A stretch of DNA of 47,120 nt from a virus. How positions within the stretch are numbered: position 1 is the first letter of the stretch; every line of letters begins with the position of its first letter. Below the pieces are notes generated by a model that was not told the DNA's origin, searched no databases, and worked only from the letters and a program-made list of their open reading frames with translations. Location: positions 1 to 47,120 of the IMG/VR virus record IMGVR_UViG_3300018080_000258. The stretch is one strand, 5' to 3'. The position numbers and the translations under genes are program-made. Positions 31,972 to 39,278 of this stretch are shown here, one piece after another.

Positions 31972-32589
31972 TCAGTCGCAGACGGCCATGGGCTCATGGT
32001 TGCACGGGCAGATAGGGGCTCCGAGGTCCCCCAACCACTTGGCGGTTACTCGTGCGATGTAGCCGCAGTCCTGGCACTCAACCTTGAGAAGGCGAGTCCC
32101 CTGCTTTTTGACCTTGGAGAGGTTCAGGGTCGCATGGGGGAAGGACCCAAGCTTGGCAAGGATGGGGGTGCTCCACTCTACGAAGTAGTCACCGGCTACC
32201 GTGGCAGTCATCTTGCCGGTAAGGCCTACCGCAAGGGCGCAGCTCTTGAAAGCTCCCCGGTGGCCAGCCTTGGTCCCTACGGCTGCGTGGCACAGCTCAT
32301 GGCAGAGGATCTCTGCGACCTTGGAGGCCTCAGCTTGGTCTAGCCGGATGAGGATCTCGTAATGCTTGTCCTTGCTCATGCTCTTGTCGAAGCAAGTCCC
32401 GATAGCCTTGGTCTTGCGGGTAAGGCTCATGGTAACCCGGACCTTCTCAGGGATGGGGCAACCGGCCTCTAGGAAGACGGGCCGCATCTCTTCCACTAGC
32501 GCGTTAAGCCACTCCTCACGGCTGGCGTAAAGGGCTGCGGAGGACTTGGAGGCCTTGGGGGACTTGCGGGAGGTCTTGGTCTTTGTCAT
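31972..32589 (-). CDS. SprT-like zinc metalloprotease
   Basis: 205 aa. Active-site HELCHA at 97-102 with a third likely metal ligand His near 110 (GTKAGHRGAFKSCALAVGL), and a C-terminal zinc ribbon (CQDCGYIARV, then CPCNHEP). This matches the SprT/Spartan-like group; Spartan removes proteins crosslinked to DNA in eukaryotes, and the role in phages is not settled. The first ~17 residues are Lys/Ser-rich and probably disordered. Leader CCAACCACGGAG lies upstream and a promoter at 32625-32653. Confidence 0.88.
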   Translation of the reverse strand: MTKTKTSRKSPKASKSSAALYASREEWLNALVEEMRPVFLEAGCPIPEKVRVTMSLTRKTKAIGTCFDKSMSKDKHYEILIRLDQAEASKVAEILCHELCHAAVGTKAGHRGAFKSCALAVGLTGKMTATVAGDYFVEWSTPILAKLGSFPHATLNLSKVKKQGTRLLKVECQDCGYIARVTAKWLGDLGAPICPCNHEPMAVCD

Positions 32590-32624
32590 GGCTTGCTCCG
32601 TGGTTGGTTACTGACTACTCAACA

Positions 32625-32653
32625 ACGGTAACCCAAGCCTTAGAGTAATGCAA
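32625..32653 (-). promoter_or_regulatory. Promoter for SprT-like gene
   Basis: TTGCAT (32648-32653), 17-bp spacer containing CTCTAAGG and ending TTGGGT, then TACCGT (32625-32630). Spacer and -10 closely resemble those at 31467-31495, supporting a conserved promoter class. Confidence 0.55.
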
Positions 32654-32684
32654 ACGTTTAAACCACTTTTTTTCGTCCCCCACG

Positions 32685-32723
32685 AAAAAAGCCCACCGGG
32701 CTAGTACGGAGGTCCGGTGGGCT
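32685..32723 (-). terminator. Terminator of 32936-33127, with alternative hairpin
   Basis: AGCCCACCGG (32690-32699) pairs with CCGGTGGGCT (32714-32723) and is followed on the minus strand by TTTTTTCGTG. The T tract can also pair with ACGAAAAAA across a CCCCC loop just downstream, so two mutually exclusive structures are possible. Confidence 0.75.
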
Positions 32724-32935
32724 TGGGGCTCATGGGGATAGGGAACCCATGGGCCTTGGAGTGGAGCCTACCACAGTTTAAACCTCCGCGCGTAGGTGCG
32801 TAGCAAAGGCCATGCCAAGGTTTACGTTAAGGGGTAAGACAAGTGTTCAGGTATGTTCAAGACTTACCCAATAACGACACATACCTACGTTACCCCTTAC
32901 GGATTGCTGGGCCTCAGAGGCCCCTAGGAGGGCTC

Positions 32936-33127
32936 TTAGTCCCGGGGTACCCTAGGATACCTCGGAGCCTCAAAAACGATTCGACTTAACATCTGTTCAG
33001 TATCGGAATTAAGGTTTGGCTTAGGTCTTGCATAGGGGTTTTGGATCACATCTTGCACCCTTCCGGATGCGTCCAAGACCACGGCCCAAGCCGGACCAAA
33101 CAGAGCTAGCAGGCATGATTGAGACAT
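32936..33127 (-). CDS. Small hypothetical protein, 63 aa
   Basis: From ATG 33125-33127, MSQSCLLALFGPAWAVVLDA; a TTG farther upstream would place the start before a terminator hairpin and is less likely. Ends with FEAPRYPRVPRD. No family and no strong ribosome site (TTTTGGGT). It lies just after a hairpin, so its expression may depend on readthrough. Confidence 0.5.
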   Translation of the reverse strand: MSQSCLLALFGPAWAVVLDASGRVQDVIQNPYARPKPNLNSDTEQMLSRIVFEAPRYPRVPRD

Positions 33128-33140
33128 ACCCAAAAGAATA

Positions 33141-33160
33141 GCCCCCTCCGGGGAGGGGGC
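33141..33160 (-). terminator. Terminator of 33197-33436
   Basis: GCCCCCTCC pairs with GGAGGGGGC with a very short loop; on the minus strand TATTCTTTT follows. It lies about 36 nt after the stop of the zinc-ribbon gene and 14 nt before the next start. Confidence 0.6.
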
Positions 33161-33196
33161 CAAGTTGTGCAACGGTTCAGTTAAGGAAGTGGTTAG

Positions 33197-33436
33197 CTAG
33201 TAGCCGTAGTCCTCCTCTACATCCTCCCCCGGTCCCGGATCGGGGTAGTAGTCTCCGGCCGGATCATCCGGATCCGGAGCGTTTAGACAAGCGTCGCAGA
33301 TTGAGAACCGGGACCCAAGGGGGACCTTAGCTCCGCAAGTGCAAGTCATGCTAAGGACCTCTCCGGTATCCGGATCCGTCTCTGGGCAGCATCCAAGCTC
33401 ATGGCCACAACAAGGGTAATCTTCGCACCTAGGCAT
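33197..33436 (-). CDS. Small Cys-rich zinc-ribbon protein
   Basis: 79 aa starting MPRCEDYPCCGHELGCCPE. Ten cysteines in total, with pairs CTCGAK and CDACLN, suggest one or two metal sites. The C-terminal third is acidic (DPDDPAGDYYPDPGPGEDVE). Similar short 'CEDYPCCGHE.GCCP' proteins occur in several phages, as far as I recall. It has its own promoter (33469-33497), a CTCAACCACGGAG leader and a terminator. Confidence 0.75.
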   Translation of the reverse strand: MPRCEDYPCCGHELGCCPETDPDTGEVLSMTCTCGAKVPLGSRFSICDACLNAPDPDDPAGDYYPDPGPGEDVEEDYGY

Positions 33437-33468
33437 AGCAGTAACTCCGTGGTTGAGGGTGTCCTAGG

Positions 33469-33497
33469 ATGGTAGGCCTAAGGCCTCCGCTAGTCAA
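33469..33497 (-). promoter_or_regulatory. Promoter for 33197-33436
   Basis: TTGACT (33492-33497) overlaps the last codons of the upstream gene; 17-bp spacer; TACCAT (33469-33474). The -10 matches the TACCNT of related promoters here. The start lies about 25 nt downstream of the expected transcript start. Confidence 0.6.
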
Positions 33498-34002
33498 GCG
33501 CTGGGCTGGATTGGGTATCGGGCATAGGCTCCGAGTCTACCTCTACCTCCGGCTCCGAGTCCGGGGGAGGGTCTGTGTCCCTCACGGCCTTAATAGCCCC
33601 TCTAACGCCTTTGGCCATGCATGGGGGGCACAGCTCCTCCGTCCCGGTCCAAACCCTACCGCAGTCCTCACATACCGCTACAGGCTTGATAGAGAGGAGG
33701 CCGGTAGGGTCGAAGCACTCCGGAGTCTTGATCCAACGCTTGACGATCCACACATACTCCCTAGCTGTGTGCTTCTCTTGGAAGGGGCCTCCGGGAGTCT
33801 TGGGGTCCGGGAGGTATAGGACCCCCTTATAGAGCACAGCCGGAGGCAGCTTGTTTAGACGGACTACGGCCTCCGTTAGGTTGGTCCTCCGCTTGCGCGT
33901 CCGCCGCAGGAAGTGGACGGAGATAGGCACTAGCCCAGCTGGCCAGCTACCCCCTACTAGATCGTGGTTGAGTGCTTCCGGTGTCTTGATCTTGGTAATC
34001 AT
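33490..34002 (-). CDS. Zinc-finger accessory protein, unknown
   Basis: 170 aa. N-terminal part basic (HFLRRTRKRRTNLTEAVVRL) then a beta segment (AVLYKGVLYLPDPK). Two CxxC pairs near 113-133 (CEDCGRVWTGTEELCPPC) form a zinc ribbon. The C-terminal ~30 residues are acidic and Pro-rich. Promoter TTGACC/TAAGGT lies so close that the leader would be only a few nucleotides. No family recognised. Confidence 0.7.
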   Translation of the reverse strand: MITKIKTPEALNHDLVGGSWPAGLVPISVHFLRRTRKRRTNLTEAVVRLNKLPPAVLYKGVLYLPDPKTPGGPFQEKHTAREYVWIVKRWIKTPECFDPTGLLSIKPVAVCEDCGRVWTGTEELCPPCMAKGVRGAIKAVRDTDPPPDSEPEVEVDSEPMPDTQSSPALD

Positions 34003-34011
34003 AGCGTCTCT

Positions 34012-34041
34012 ACCTTAGTCCTGCCTTATGGCCCCGGTCAA
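34012..34041 (-). promoter_or_regulatory. Promoter for 33490-34002, near-leaderless
   Basis: TTGACC (34036-34041), 18-bp spacer, TAAGGT (34012-34017). The expected start is within a few bases of the ATG at 34000-34002, and no Shine-Dalgarno is seen, suggesting a leaderless or nearly leaderless mRNA. The -35 abuts the terminator at 34043-34069. Confidence 0.55.
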
Positions 34042-34042
34042 G

Positions 34043-34069
34043 AAAAAGGCCCCCTCCGGAGAGGGGGCC
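34043..34069 (-). terminator. Terminator T3 of a tandem triple
   Basis: Perfect 9-bp stem GGCCCCCTC/GAGGGGGCC (34048-34056 with 34061-34069) with a 4-nt loop, followed on the minus strand by TTTTT and directly by TTGACC of the next promoter. Confidence 0.85.
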
Positions 34070-34123
34070 TCCGCATCTCAACCACGGGACGCGCACACAA
34101 CAAGAGATCCCACCCATATCACG

Positions 34124-34154
34124 AAAAAGGCCCTGGACACCAATGTCCAGGGCC
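34124..34154 (-). terminator. Terminator T2 of a tandem triple
   Basis: Perfect 11-bp stem GGCCCTGGACA/TGTCCAGGGCC (34129-34139 with 34144-34154), 4-nt loop, followed by TTTTTCGTG on the minus strand. Confidence 0.88.
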
Positions 34155-34183
34155 TACCCTTTTGAGCCTCTGAGGATACCACG

Positions 34184-34228
34184 AAAAAGGCCCCCAACCT
34201 AGCCGGGGGGGAAGCTAGGAAGGGGGCC
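34184..34228 (-). terminator. Terminator T1 of a tandem triple
   Basis: Stem GGCCCCCAACCTAGC with GCTAGGAAGGGGGCC (34189-34203 with 34214-34228; two unpaired A on each side), followed by TTTTTCGTG on the minus strand. It begins 12 nt after the stop of the terminase small-subunit-like gene. Confidence 0.8.
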
Positions 34229-34239
34229 GCAGGACAAGC

Positions 34240-34779
34240 CTAACTCCCTCCGGCCTTGAGTTGCAAGGCTCGCATGGTATCTAGCTCCTCCAAGGTGAGG
34301 GCCCCTAAGTCATGCGTGTTATGCACGTTGGCGGTAGTCTCGCCATAGATGAGGCGCTGTAGCTCAATCGTGGCCTTAGTCATCTGGACGATCTCCCGGG
34401 GGGACCATCGCAGCTTCTCTCCCTTATCGGCCCTCTCTAGGCACTCCTCCGCAGCCTTGACCGCTAGCGCCTCTAGGTCTAAGAGGAGCGCTATATGCCT
34501 CTTGGCCCTGTCTCTGGCATCCTCCTCTAGAACGTCTATCACTGTGGCCTGTAACTTGCGGTCCAAGTGATCGTCCCACGCAGCTACCCGCAGCCCCCAA
34601 CCGTGCTCCCTATGCCAGGCCCGTAGCGTGCCTATGGCCTTCCCTGTGGCCTCCGCTAGGGCCGTTAGGCACCTAGGTCTAGGGAGGTCCCTAAAGGCTT
34701 GGAACATGGGCCAGCTAAACTCAGTGTCGCACGGCTGGCGATACCATGGGTGCTCTGCGTCATACGTAAGGGCTAGCAT
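34240..34779 (-). CDS. Terminase small subunit-like DNA-binding protein
   Basis: 179 aa. It shows the pattern of a small HTH/terminase-like family: EFSWPMFQAFRDLPRPRCLTALAEATGKAIGTLRAWHREHGWGLRVAAWDDHL (key parts W24, FRDLPRPR, HGW, AWD), then long helices and GALTLEELDTMRALQ near the end. Such proteins would recognise the packaging start. It is first in the minus-strand unit, next to the origin region and 5 kb from the large subunit, and is closed off by three terminators. GTTTAAAC lies 3 nt upstream of the ATG. Alternative: a transcription regulator. Confidence 0.7.
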   Translation of the reverse strand: MLALTYDAEHPWYRQPCDTEFSWPMFQAFRDLPRPRCLTALAEATGKAIGTLRAWHREHGWGLRVAAWDDHLDRKLQATVIDVLEEDARDRAKRHIALLLDLEALAVKAAEECLERADKGEKLRWSPREIVQMTKATIELQRLIYGETTANVHNTHDLGALTLEELDTMRALQLKAGGS

Positions 34780-34821
34780 AGCGTTTAAACTAGCCTACCA
34801 CGTTACGGCTACTTACGCTAC

Positions 34822-34835
34822 CTACCGATCGGTAG
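34822..34835. promoter_or_regulatory. 14-bp perfect palindrome, candidate operator
   Basis: CTACCGATCGGTAG is a perfect palindrome about 45 bp upstream of the terminase small-subunit-like start, in the region divergent to the XRE regulator. A dimeric repressor could bind here to control the minus-strand unit. It also contains GATC, a possible site for the phage Dam-type enzyme. Confidence 0.55.
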
Positions 34836-35072
34836 AGAAAAGCACTCCGGCCGATTCCCTAGCCATATCCACGGCTTAGGCCACAATCCGCACCCCTAAG
34901 TTAAACGTAGCTGAGTAGCCGATTCCCTAGCCATTCCGCATACCTACAGAGGTCTACTCACTAAAAAACGAAGTGAGTAAGAAGTGAGTAGCAACAACTA
35001 GAACGATATCAGGCCCTTACAGCGTTTCTACTCACTTACTCATTAGGTGAGTAGCGCCCACCCTTCCAATGA

Positions 35073-35081
35073 TTATGCACA
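35073..35081 (+). promoter_or_regulatory. DnaA box
   Basis: TTATGCACA matches the consensus TTATNCACA exactly. It lies within the repeat array next to the AT-rich stretch, so the host initiator may take part in starting replication. Confidence 0.6.
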
Positions 35082-35169
35082 CTTGCCAACCATGGTCCGC
35101 ATACTTAGCACCCCTAAGGGCTGGCGATCGGCCTTCCTACAAGTCATATAGGAGAGAAACACTCAATTA

Positions 35170-35205
35170 GTAGGACATTATCCTACCCATGACATATTCT
35201 GTCAT
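35170..35205. promoter_or_regulatory. Two tandem 17-bp dyads, candidate operators
   Basis: GTAGGA-5nt-TCCTAC (35170-35186) and ATGACA-5nt-TGTCAT (35189-35205) share the same 6-5-6 design, with centres 19 bp apart, close to two helical turns. Their arms differ in sequence. They lie in the AT-rich centre of the divergent region near -10-like TATAGT (35234). Likely binding sites for dimeric regulators. Confidence 0.55.
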
Positions 35206-35443
35206 ACCTCCTCTTTTCTTCCTTCTATATAGGTATAGTAGTGAGTAATGAGTAAAACACCCCTTTCCTATGCGATTCTCCACACTTGCGGCTACTCACT
35301 TTCTACTCACTGCTACCGTAGCTGAGTAGCCCTCCCCCATAATCCCGGAATCGTTCAAGATTCGGCTACTCATTAGGCCAGCTGGCCGGTCCCGGATCGC
35401 TGGGCTTGACCGCTACACCCCTACTGTGTTCTTATGGTTCCCT

Positions 35444-35803
35444 ATGACTCCTTTAGGTGTAGGTGCAAGGCTAAGGGCTGCCAGGGCTGCGGCTCGACTT
35501 ACCCAGACGGCAGTAGGGAAGGCCCTCGATATGGGTGCCGCGACGATCGCCAACTACGAAGCGGAGCGGACAGCCCCCTCCCTCCTCATCCTTGGGCAGC
35601 TAGCGGCCCTCTACCGCGTCTCTTGTGACTGGCTTGTCACGGGTAGGGCAAGGCTGCCTCATGCCTTCTCGGAGCCCTATGGGCCCGAGGATCTACCCCC
35701 TACCAAGGGACCCACGGTCCTGCGTTGCTCCCATAGCGTCCCGGTCCGGGATCGCTGTCCCGATTGCGAACAAGAGGAAAAGGAACGGAGGCTAGGCCCA
35801 TGA
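35444..35803 (+). CDS. XRE-family (Cro/CI-like) transcription regulator
   Basis: 119 aa from ATG 35444; GTG 35426 would add six residues. No ribosome site is visible before either, and a TTGACC at 35406 could give a near-leaderless mRNA. Residues ~6-60 form the XRE helix-turn-helix: LRAARAAARLTQTAVGKALD, then ATIANYEAERTAPSLLILGQ and LYRVSCDWLVTG. The C-terminal part has CSHSVPVRDRCPDC, a likely metal site, rather than a CI-type cleavage domain. It is first in the plus-strand unit and probably controls the divergent region. Confidence 0.85.
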   Translation: MTPLGVGARLRAARAAARLTQTAVGKALDMGAATIANYEAERTAPSLLILGQLAALYRVSCDWLVTGRARLPHAFSEPYGPEDLPPTKGPTVLRCSHSVPVRDRCPDCEQEEKERRLGP

Positions 35804-36138
35804 GCTGCCGTAAGAGGGGCCATAGGTCCGGCTGGATCCGCCACAGCAAACGGCTACGGATCTACGCCAGGGATGAGTTTAGGTGCGTCTACTGCAATCG
35901 ACAGTACCCCAGACTCAGCCTTACCCTAGATCACGTCCGGGCAAGGTCTAACGGAGGCCATAACCACCACACTAACCTAGTCACGGCTTGCCGCAGCTGT
36001 AACAGCTCAAAGCAGGACCTAACCCTAAGGCAATGGGTAGTAAAACGATGGGGATGGGCTGGCCCCATGGCTTGGAAGCCCCGTTTAAACACAATGCGCC
36101 GCAGAGTCCGCAACGCTACCCGGAGGGTCCTCCCATGA
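35800..36138 (+). CDS. HNH endonuclease
   Basis: 112 aa from ATG 35800, overlapping the regulator stop (ATGA), with GGAG upstream. HNH pattern: RDEFRCVYCNRQYPRLSLTLDHVRARSNGG, then NHHTNLVTACRSCNSSK (key residues: CxxC, DHV, NLV, CxxCN). Metal-binding CxxC pairs support activity. Basic tail (RRRVRNATRRVL). It could be a free-standing nuclease that assists packaging or replication, or a homing-type enzyme. A GTTTAAAC lies near its end (36083-36090). Confidence 0.87.
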   Translation: MSCRKRGHRSGWIRHSKRLRIYARDEFRCVYCNRQYPRLSLTLDHVRARSNGGHNHHTNLVTACRSCNSSKQDLTLRQWVVKRWGWAGPMAWKPRLNTMRRRVRNATRRVLP

Positions 36139-36299
36139 GCCTAGCCACGTTTAGACGCAGCTGCCCGGTCTGCCTTGGGGCAGGATACCGGTCCTGGTAT
36201 CAGAGCCTCTGCGCGTCCCCAGGCTACCGGATCCATCTCATCCCTTGCGGCTGTGTCTTGCCGCATCTAGCGCAAGCGTTGTTTGGGTGGTTGCCATGA
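36135..36299 (+). CDS. Small zinc-ribbon protein, 54 aa
   Basis: Reads from ATG 36135 to TGA 36297-36299 with ATGA overlaps at both ends, which supports it as a real gene. Cysteines in SCPVCLGAGYRS and PCGCVLPH suggest a compact metal site. It sits between the nuclease and the primase-helicase and could be an accessory subunit of either. GGAGG lies upstream. Confidence 0.7.
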   Translation: MSLATFRRSCPVCLGAGYRSWYQSLCASPGYRIHLIPCGCVLPHLAQALFGWLP

Positions 36300-38683
36300 G
36301 GGTGTCCCTGTTCAGGCACGCCAGGGATAACGATCCCATCATGCGGACCTATGCCGATTGGGAGGCCTTTACCAAGGACATAGGCCCCCATGAGGTCCGC
36401 CAATCCAAGACCCTCTGCCCAGCTGTGTCCCCTGCCATCTATGAGCCTGGCGAGACTAGGGCTAATGACAACGTTATAGGGTTCTCTTACGGGCCCCTGG
36501 ACTTGGACAAGCTCACCCTAGAGCAAGCAAACCACACTATCGAGCTAGCCCAGCCCTACGGCTACGTGGCTTACTCCACCTACAGCTACTTTAAACGGCT
36601 GCCCCTCCTCAGCTTCCGGATCTTTTTCCGGCTCTCCCGGGAGGTCCACCCAGAGGAATGGTCGGACTTCTGGGAGGCCCTGGTAATGCTTATGGGGGGC
36701 TACGGAGATCCACAGTGCAAGGACGAAAGCCGGTTGTACTTTGGGCCGTTCTGTCCCCCGGAGGATGATCCGTCTAAACACTTCGTTACGGTCAATGAGG
36801 GGCCCCCCATAGACGTAGACAAGCTCCTAGGCAATCCCCCACCCTTACCGGGCCCTGGTGAGCCTCAGAGCCCTACCACGGTCCTTAGCCGGGCAGCCTT
36901 TGAGGCCTTCTCCAAAAAGCTGGCCAAGTCCTCTACGCCCTACCTAGCGGACCAAGGCAGCCGGCTTGTCATGGTCTGCAATGGGGAGAGCTTTGCCACC
37001 CAAGGGGAACGGGACGTAATGCTTTTCAAGCTCTGCAATCGGATTGTAGACGCTTTCCCGGACTACGATCCCGCACCCATTGGGGAGCTATTCCGGCCGT
37101 CCCTGGATCTAATGGCCTCCCTACACCCCAGGGACCACCTAACGGTTGACGACGTAATAGCCAAGCTCTCAACCATCCAAGCCGCAAGGCAGCGACAAGC
37201 GACGCAACGCAAGCGCTCCGATGATGAGCGGAAGCGGACGCGCATAAGGCTAGCCTTTGGCACGGATAGGGTACAGCTCTACCAACCGGATGAGCTGCCA
37301 CCGGAGGACTTCTACTACGTCCAGAGGGGAAAGGACTATTACGTCTGGGCAGACGGCAGCTACCGGGGGCCCTACGTCAAGGACGAGTTTTACGCTCAAT
37401 CTCTGGTGCTCCTCAGCCCTGCCCCGGTGCAGCTCCTCAACATATCCAAGACTGGCAACATTACGTTTAAACCCATACCGGATCTCATGCGAGAACATGG
37501 GGTAGCAGCCCATAAGGCAATTGTGGATCTCACGGCTGACGAAACCACGTTCCGGACCAAGAGCCGGACCATAGTGGAAGCCCCTTGCCCCCTCAGGACA
37601 GACCTAACCCCTAGGTTCTCCCGGGACGTGGACATATGGCTACGCAAGCTAGGGGGTCTGCTACAGCATGAGCTACTTAGCTGGATAGCCTACGTTACCA
37701 AGCTCTCCCGGCCCTCCGTGGCCTTGCTCCTAACGGGGGCCCCGGATGCGGGTAAGTCCTTCCTAGCCCTAACCATGGCCAGGCTATGGGGGTTTAAACA
37801 GCCTACTCCCCTCGATAAGGCCATGGGCCAGTTTAACAGCATGATCGCGGATTGCCCCCTCATCCTAGCGGACGAATATCTCCCAACCGATATGAGGGGA
37901 GAGCTTAGGCTTAAGGAGCTACGCAACTTCATTCAAGCCGTGGTTAGGCCGTACTCCCGCAAGTTCCAATCCGAGGCCGATATGGTAGGGGCTATCCGGC
38001 TCATCATTACGGCCAACAATATTGACCTAGTGTCCACAAGGGAGGCCTTAGGCATCAATGACATTAAGGCCCTTTCGGAGCGCTTCCTATCGGTACACGT
38101 GACCCCAGACGCAGCGGAGTGGTTAGCTACGTGCAATACCCACAAGTGGCTAGATGAGGACACAGTAGCAAGGCACGCCTTATGGTTGCGTGACAATCAC
38201 AAGTGGGTCCCGGTGGGCCGGTTTGGGATCCGCAGCTCCTCTAACGCCTTTGCCTTGGGCCTCGCAACCAAGGCCGGGCTAGCCTCCTCCCTGTGTCGCT
38301 GGCTCTGCTCTTTCCTGGTAGACCCCAACAAGCTGGGGCTACGCAATAACACCCTCTGGGTAAGGGTGAAGGGTGGGAAGCTTCTACTCCACGTCAAGGG
38401 GCTGCTAGATATGTGGGACGCCTACCTTCCGGGACCCTCCCCAGCTGTGTCCACCCTAAGGCGTGCCATTGCCGCGATCTCAATCGGCCGGACTCGAATC
38501 AAGGATGGGTTTGACCAATTGCAAAACTACCGCATCGTAGACGTGGCAGCCCTTAAGGCATGGGCCAGCGATCACGACGATTACATAGGGGAGGAAGACA
38601 TAGACGCAGCCCTTAAGAGAGAAACCGAGGTCAAGACGGCCCTTAAGGCCGTTGCCAATATCACGAAAAGGAAGCCAGCATGA
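36296..38683 (+). CDS. Primase-helicase (PrimPol-like plus D5/SF3 helicase)
   Basis: 795 aa from ATG 36296. The N-terminal ~200 residues resemble archaeo-eukaryotic-type primase-polymerase domains: GPLDLDKL with DxD near 69-71, GYVAYSTYSYFKRLPLLSFR near 90-108, and DESRLYFGPFCPP near 143. The C-terminal half is a helicase: Walker A TGAPDAGKS near 480-488, Walker B LILADEYLP near 522-530, and sensor RLIITANN, as in D5/DUF5906 helicases. It should unwind DNA and prime synthesis for the phage polymerase. The fusion pairs with the family A polymerase encoded downstream. Confidence 0.85.
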   Translation: MRVSLFRHARDNDPIMRTYADWEAFTKDIGPHEVRQSKTLCPAVSPAIYEPGETRANDNVIGFSYGPLDLDKLTLEQANHTIELAQPYGYVAYSTYSYFKRLPLLSFRIFFRLSREVHPEEWSDFWEALVMLMGGYGDPQCKDESRLYFGPFCPPEDDPSKHFVTVNEGPPIDVDKLLGNPPPLPGPGEPQSPTTVLSRAAFEAFSKKLAKSSTPYLADQGSRLVMVCNGESFATQGERDVMLFKLCNRIVDAFPDYDPAPIGELFRPSLDLMASLHPRDHLTVDDVIAKLSTIQAARQRQATQRKRSDDERKRTRIRLAFGTDRVQLYQPDELPPEDFYYVQRGKDYYVWADGSYRGPYVKDEFYAQSLVLLSPAPVQLLNISKTGNITFKPIPDLMREHGVAAHKAIVDLTADETTFRTKSRTIVEAPCPLRTDLTPRFSRDVDIWLRKLGGLLQHELLSWIAYVTKLSRPSVALLLTGAPDAGKSFLALTMARLWGFKQPTPLDKAMGQFNSMIADCPLILADEYLPTDMRGELRLKELRNFIQAVVRPYSRKFQSEADMVGAIRLIITANNIDLVSTREALGINDIKALSERFLSVHVTPDAAEWLATCNTHKWLDEDTVARHALWLRDNHKWVPVGRFGIRSSSNAFALGLATKAGLASSLCRWLCSFLVDPNKLGLRNNTLWVRVKGGKLLLHVKGLLDMWDAYLPGPSPAVSTLRRAIAAISIGRTRIKDGFDQLQNYRIVDVAALKAWASDHDDYIGEEDIDAALKRETEVKTALKAVANITKRKPA

Positions 38684-38874
38684 GGGTACCTAAGAAACTG
38701 TATGCAGTGATCTCCCCCAAGACCAAAGGGCCCGTAGAGGAAGGGGATATGTACCCCACTCTGGCAGGGGCTAAGGAAGCCCAGAAGGATCGTAATGACT
38801 ATGAGCCTTCTCATGATGAGGACTGGCAACAGGACTGGAGGATCGTTACCTACGTCCGGGAGGATCTGGTATGA
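38680..38874 (+). CDS. Small hypothetical protein, 64 aa
   Basis: ATGA overlaps with the helicase and with the next gene. Beta-rich start KKLYAVISPKTKGPVEEGDMYPTLAGAKEAQ, acidic end. No family recognised. Tight coupling suggests a replication accessory. Confidence 0.65.
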   Translation: MRVPKKLYAVISPKTKGPVEEGDMYPTLAGAKEAQKDRNDYEPSHDEDWQQDWRIVTYVREDLV

Positions 38875-39278
38875 ACAATCTAGACCTATTCCTAGCCGTA
38901 GCCCGTAAGGAAGGGGTACAGACTACCCGCTTTTCCTTCACGGACAATGGGCAGATCCTCTGTACCCTCACCGGGACGATCAACGATCGCAAGGTAGAAG
39001 CCACGGAGGCAGCGGAGCCCAGCCAATTGGAGCTAGCCTGTAAGGGTGCGCTCTACCAATGGTGCGAAGGGCTCAAGGCCAATCCACCGGAAGCCACCCC
39101 AGCCCCCGCAGAGCCCCACGTATCTAAGGAGGATGGCAAGATCCATTGCTCCGAATGTGGCGTACAGATCACAGAGCACACAGCCCGCAAGAACCCCGTA
39201 GGGGTCTGCCGGAACCATAAGTGCATCTCTGCCTATTGGGTCAAGAGAGCAACGCTACGGAGAAGCCACAAGGGCTAA
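38871..39278 (+). CDS. Zinc-ribbon replication-region protein
   Basis: 135 aa. First ~70 residues mixed alpha/beta with RFSFTDNGQILCTLTGTIND; then a Pro/Ala linker (NPPEATPAPAEPH) and a zinc ribbon IHCSECGVQITE...VGVCRNHKCISAYW. Basic end. No family recognised; a DNA-binding adaptor is possible. Confidence 0.68.
   Translation: MNNLDLFLAVARKEGVQTTRFSFTDNGQILCTLTGTINDRKVEATEAAEPSQLELACKGALYQWCEGLKANPPEATPAPAEPHVSKEDGKIHCSECGVQITEHTARKNPVGVCRNHKCISAYWVKRATLRRSHKG

Larger units (their letters stand above)
32590..32935. other. Non-coding 346-bp interval with promoter, terminator and two GTTTAAAC
   Basis: No gene could be supported here. It holds the promoter for 31972-32589, the terminator at 32685-32723, GTTTAAAC at 32656 and 32776, and a stretch near 32822-32900 where GTTAAGGGGTAAG and GTTACCCCTTAC lie as an imperfect inverted pair about 60 bp apart. 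The latter may be an operator pair or a structured RNA. Confidence 0.6.
34911..35373. repeat. Iteron-like GTGAGTA/TACTCAC array, probable origin and control region
   Basis: About a dozen copies of GTGAGTA(G) or close variants lie in both directions: CTACTCAC at 34954, 35028, 35292 and 35303; GTGAGTA at 34973, 34984, 35047 and 35241; variants CTGAGTAG at 34911 and 35322, ATGAGTA at 35248 and CTACTCAT at 35366. They surround an AT-rich stretch (about 35150-35270) and a DnaA box. The 646-bp interval 34780-35425 has no gene. The layout fits a replication origin with initiator or repressor sites. Confidence 0.7.

Noticed and set aside
34911-35373. Origin repeats as a CRISPR-like array
   Set aside because: Units are only 7-8 bp, occur in both directions and have irregular spacing.
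35434-35628. Alternative frame inside the XRE regulator gene
   Set aside because: Overlaps a clear HTH coding frame and has no ribosome site or family pattern.
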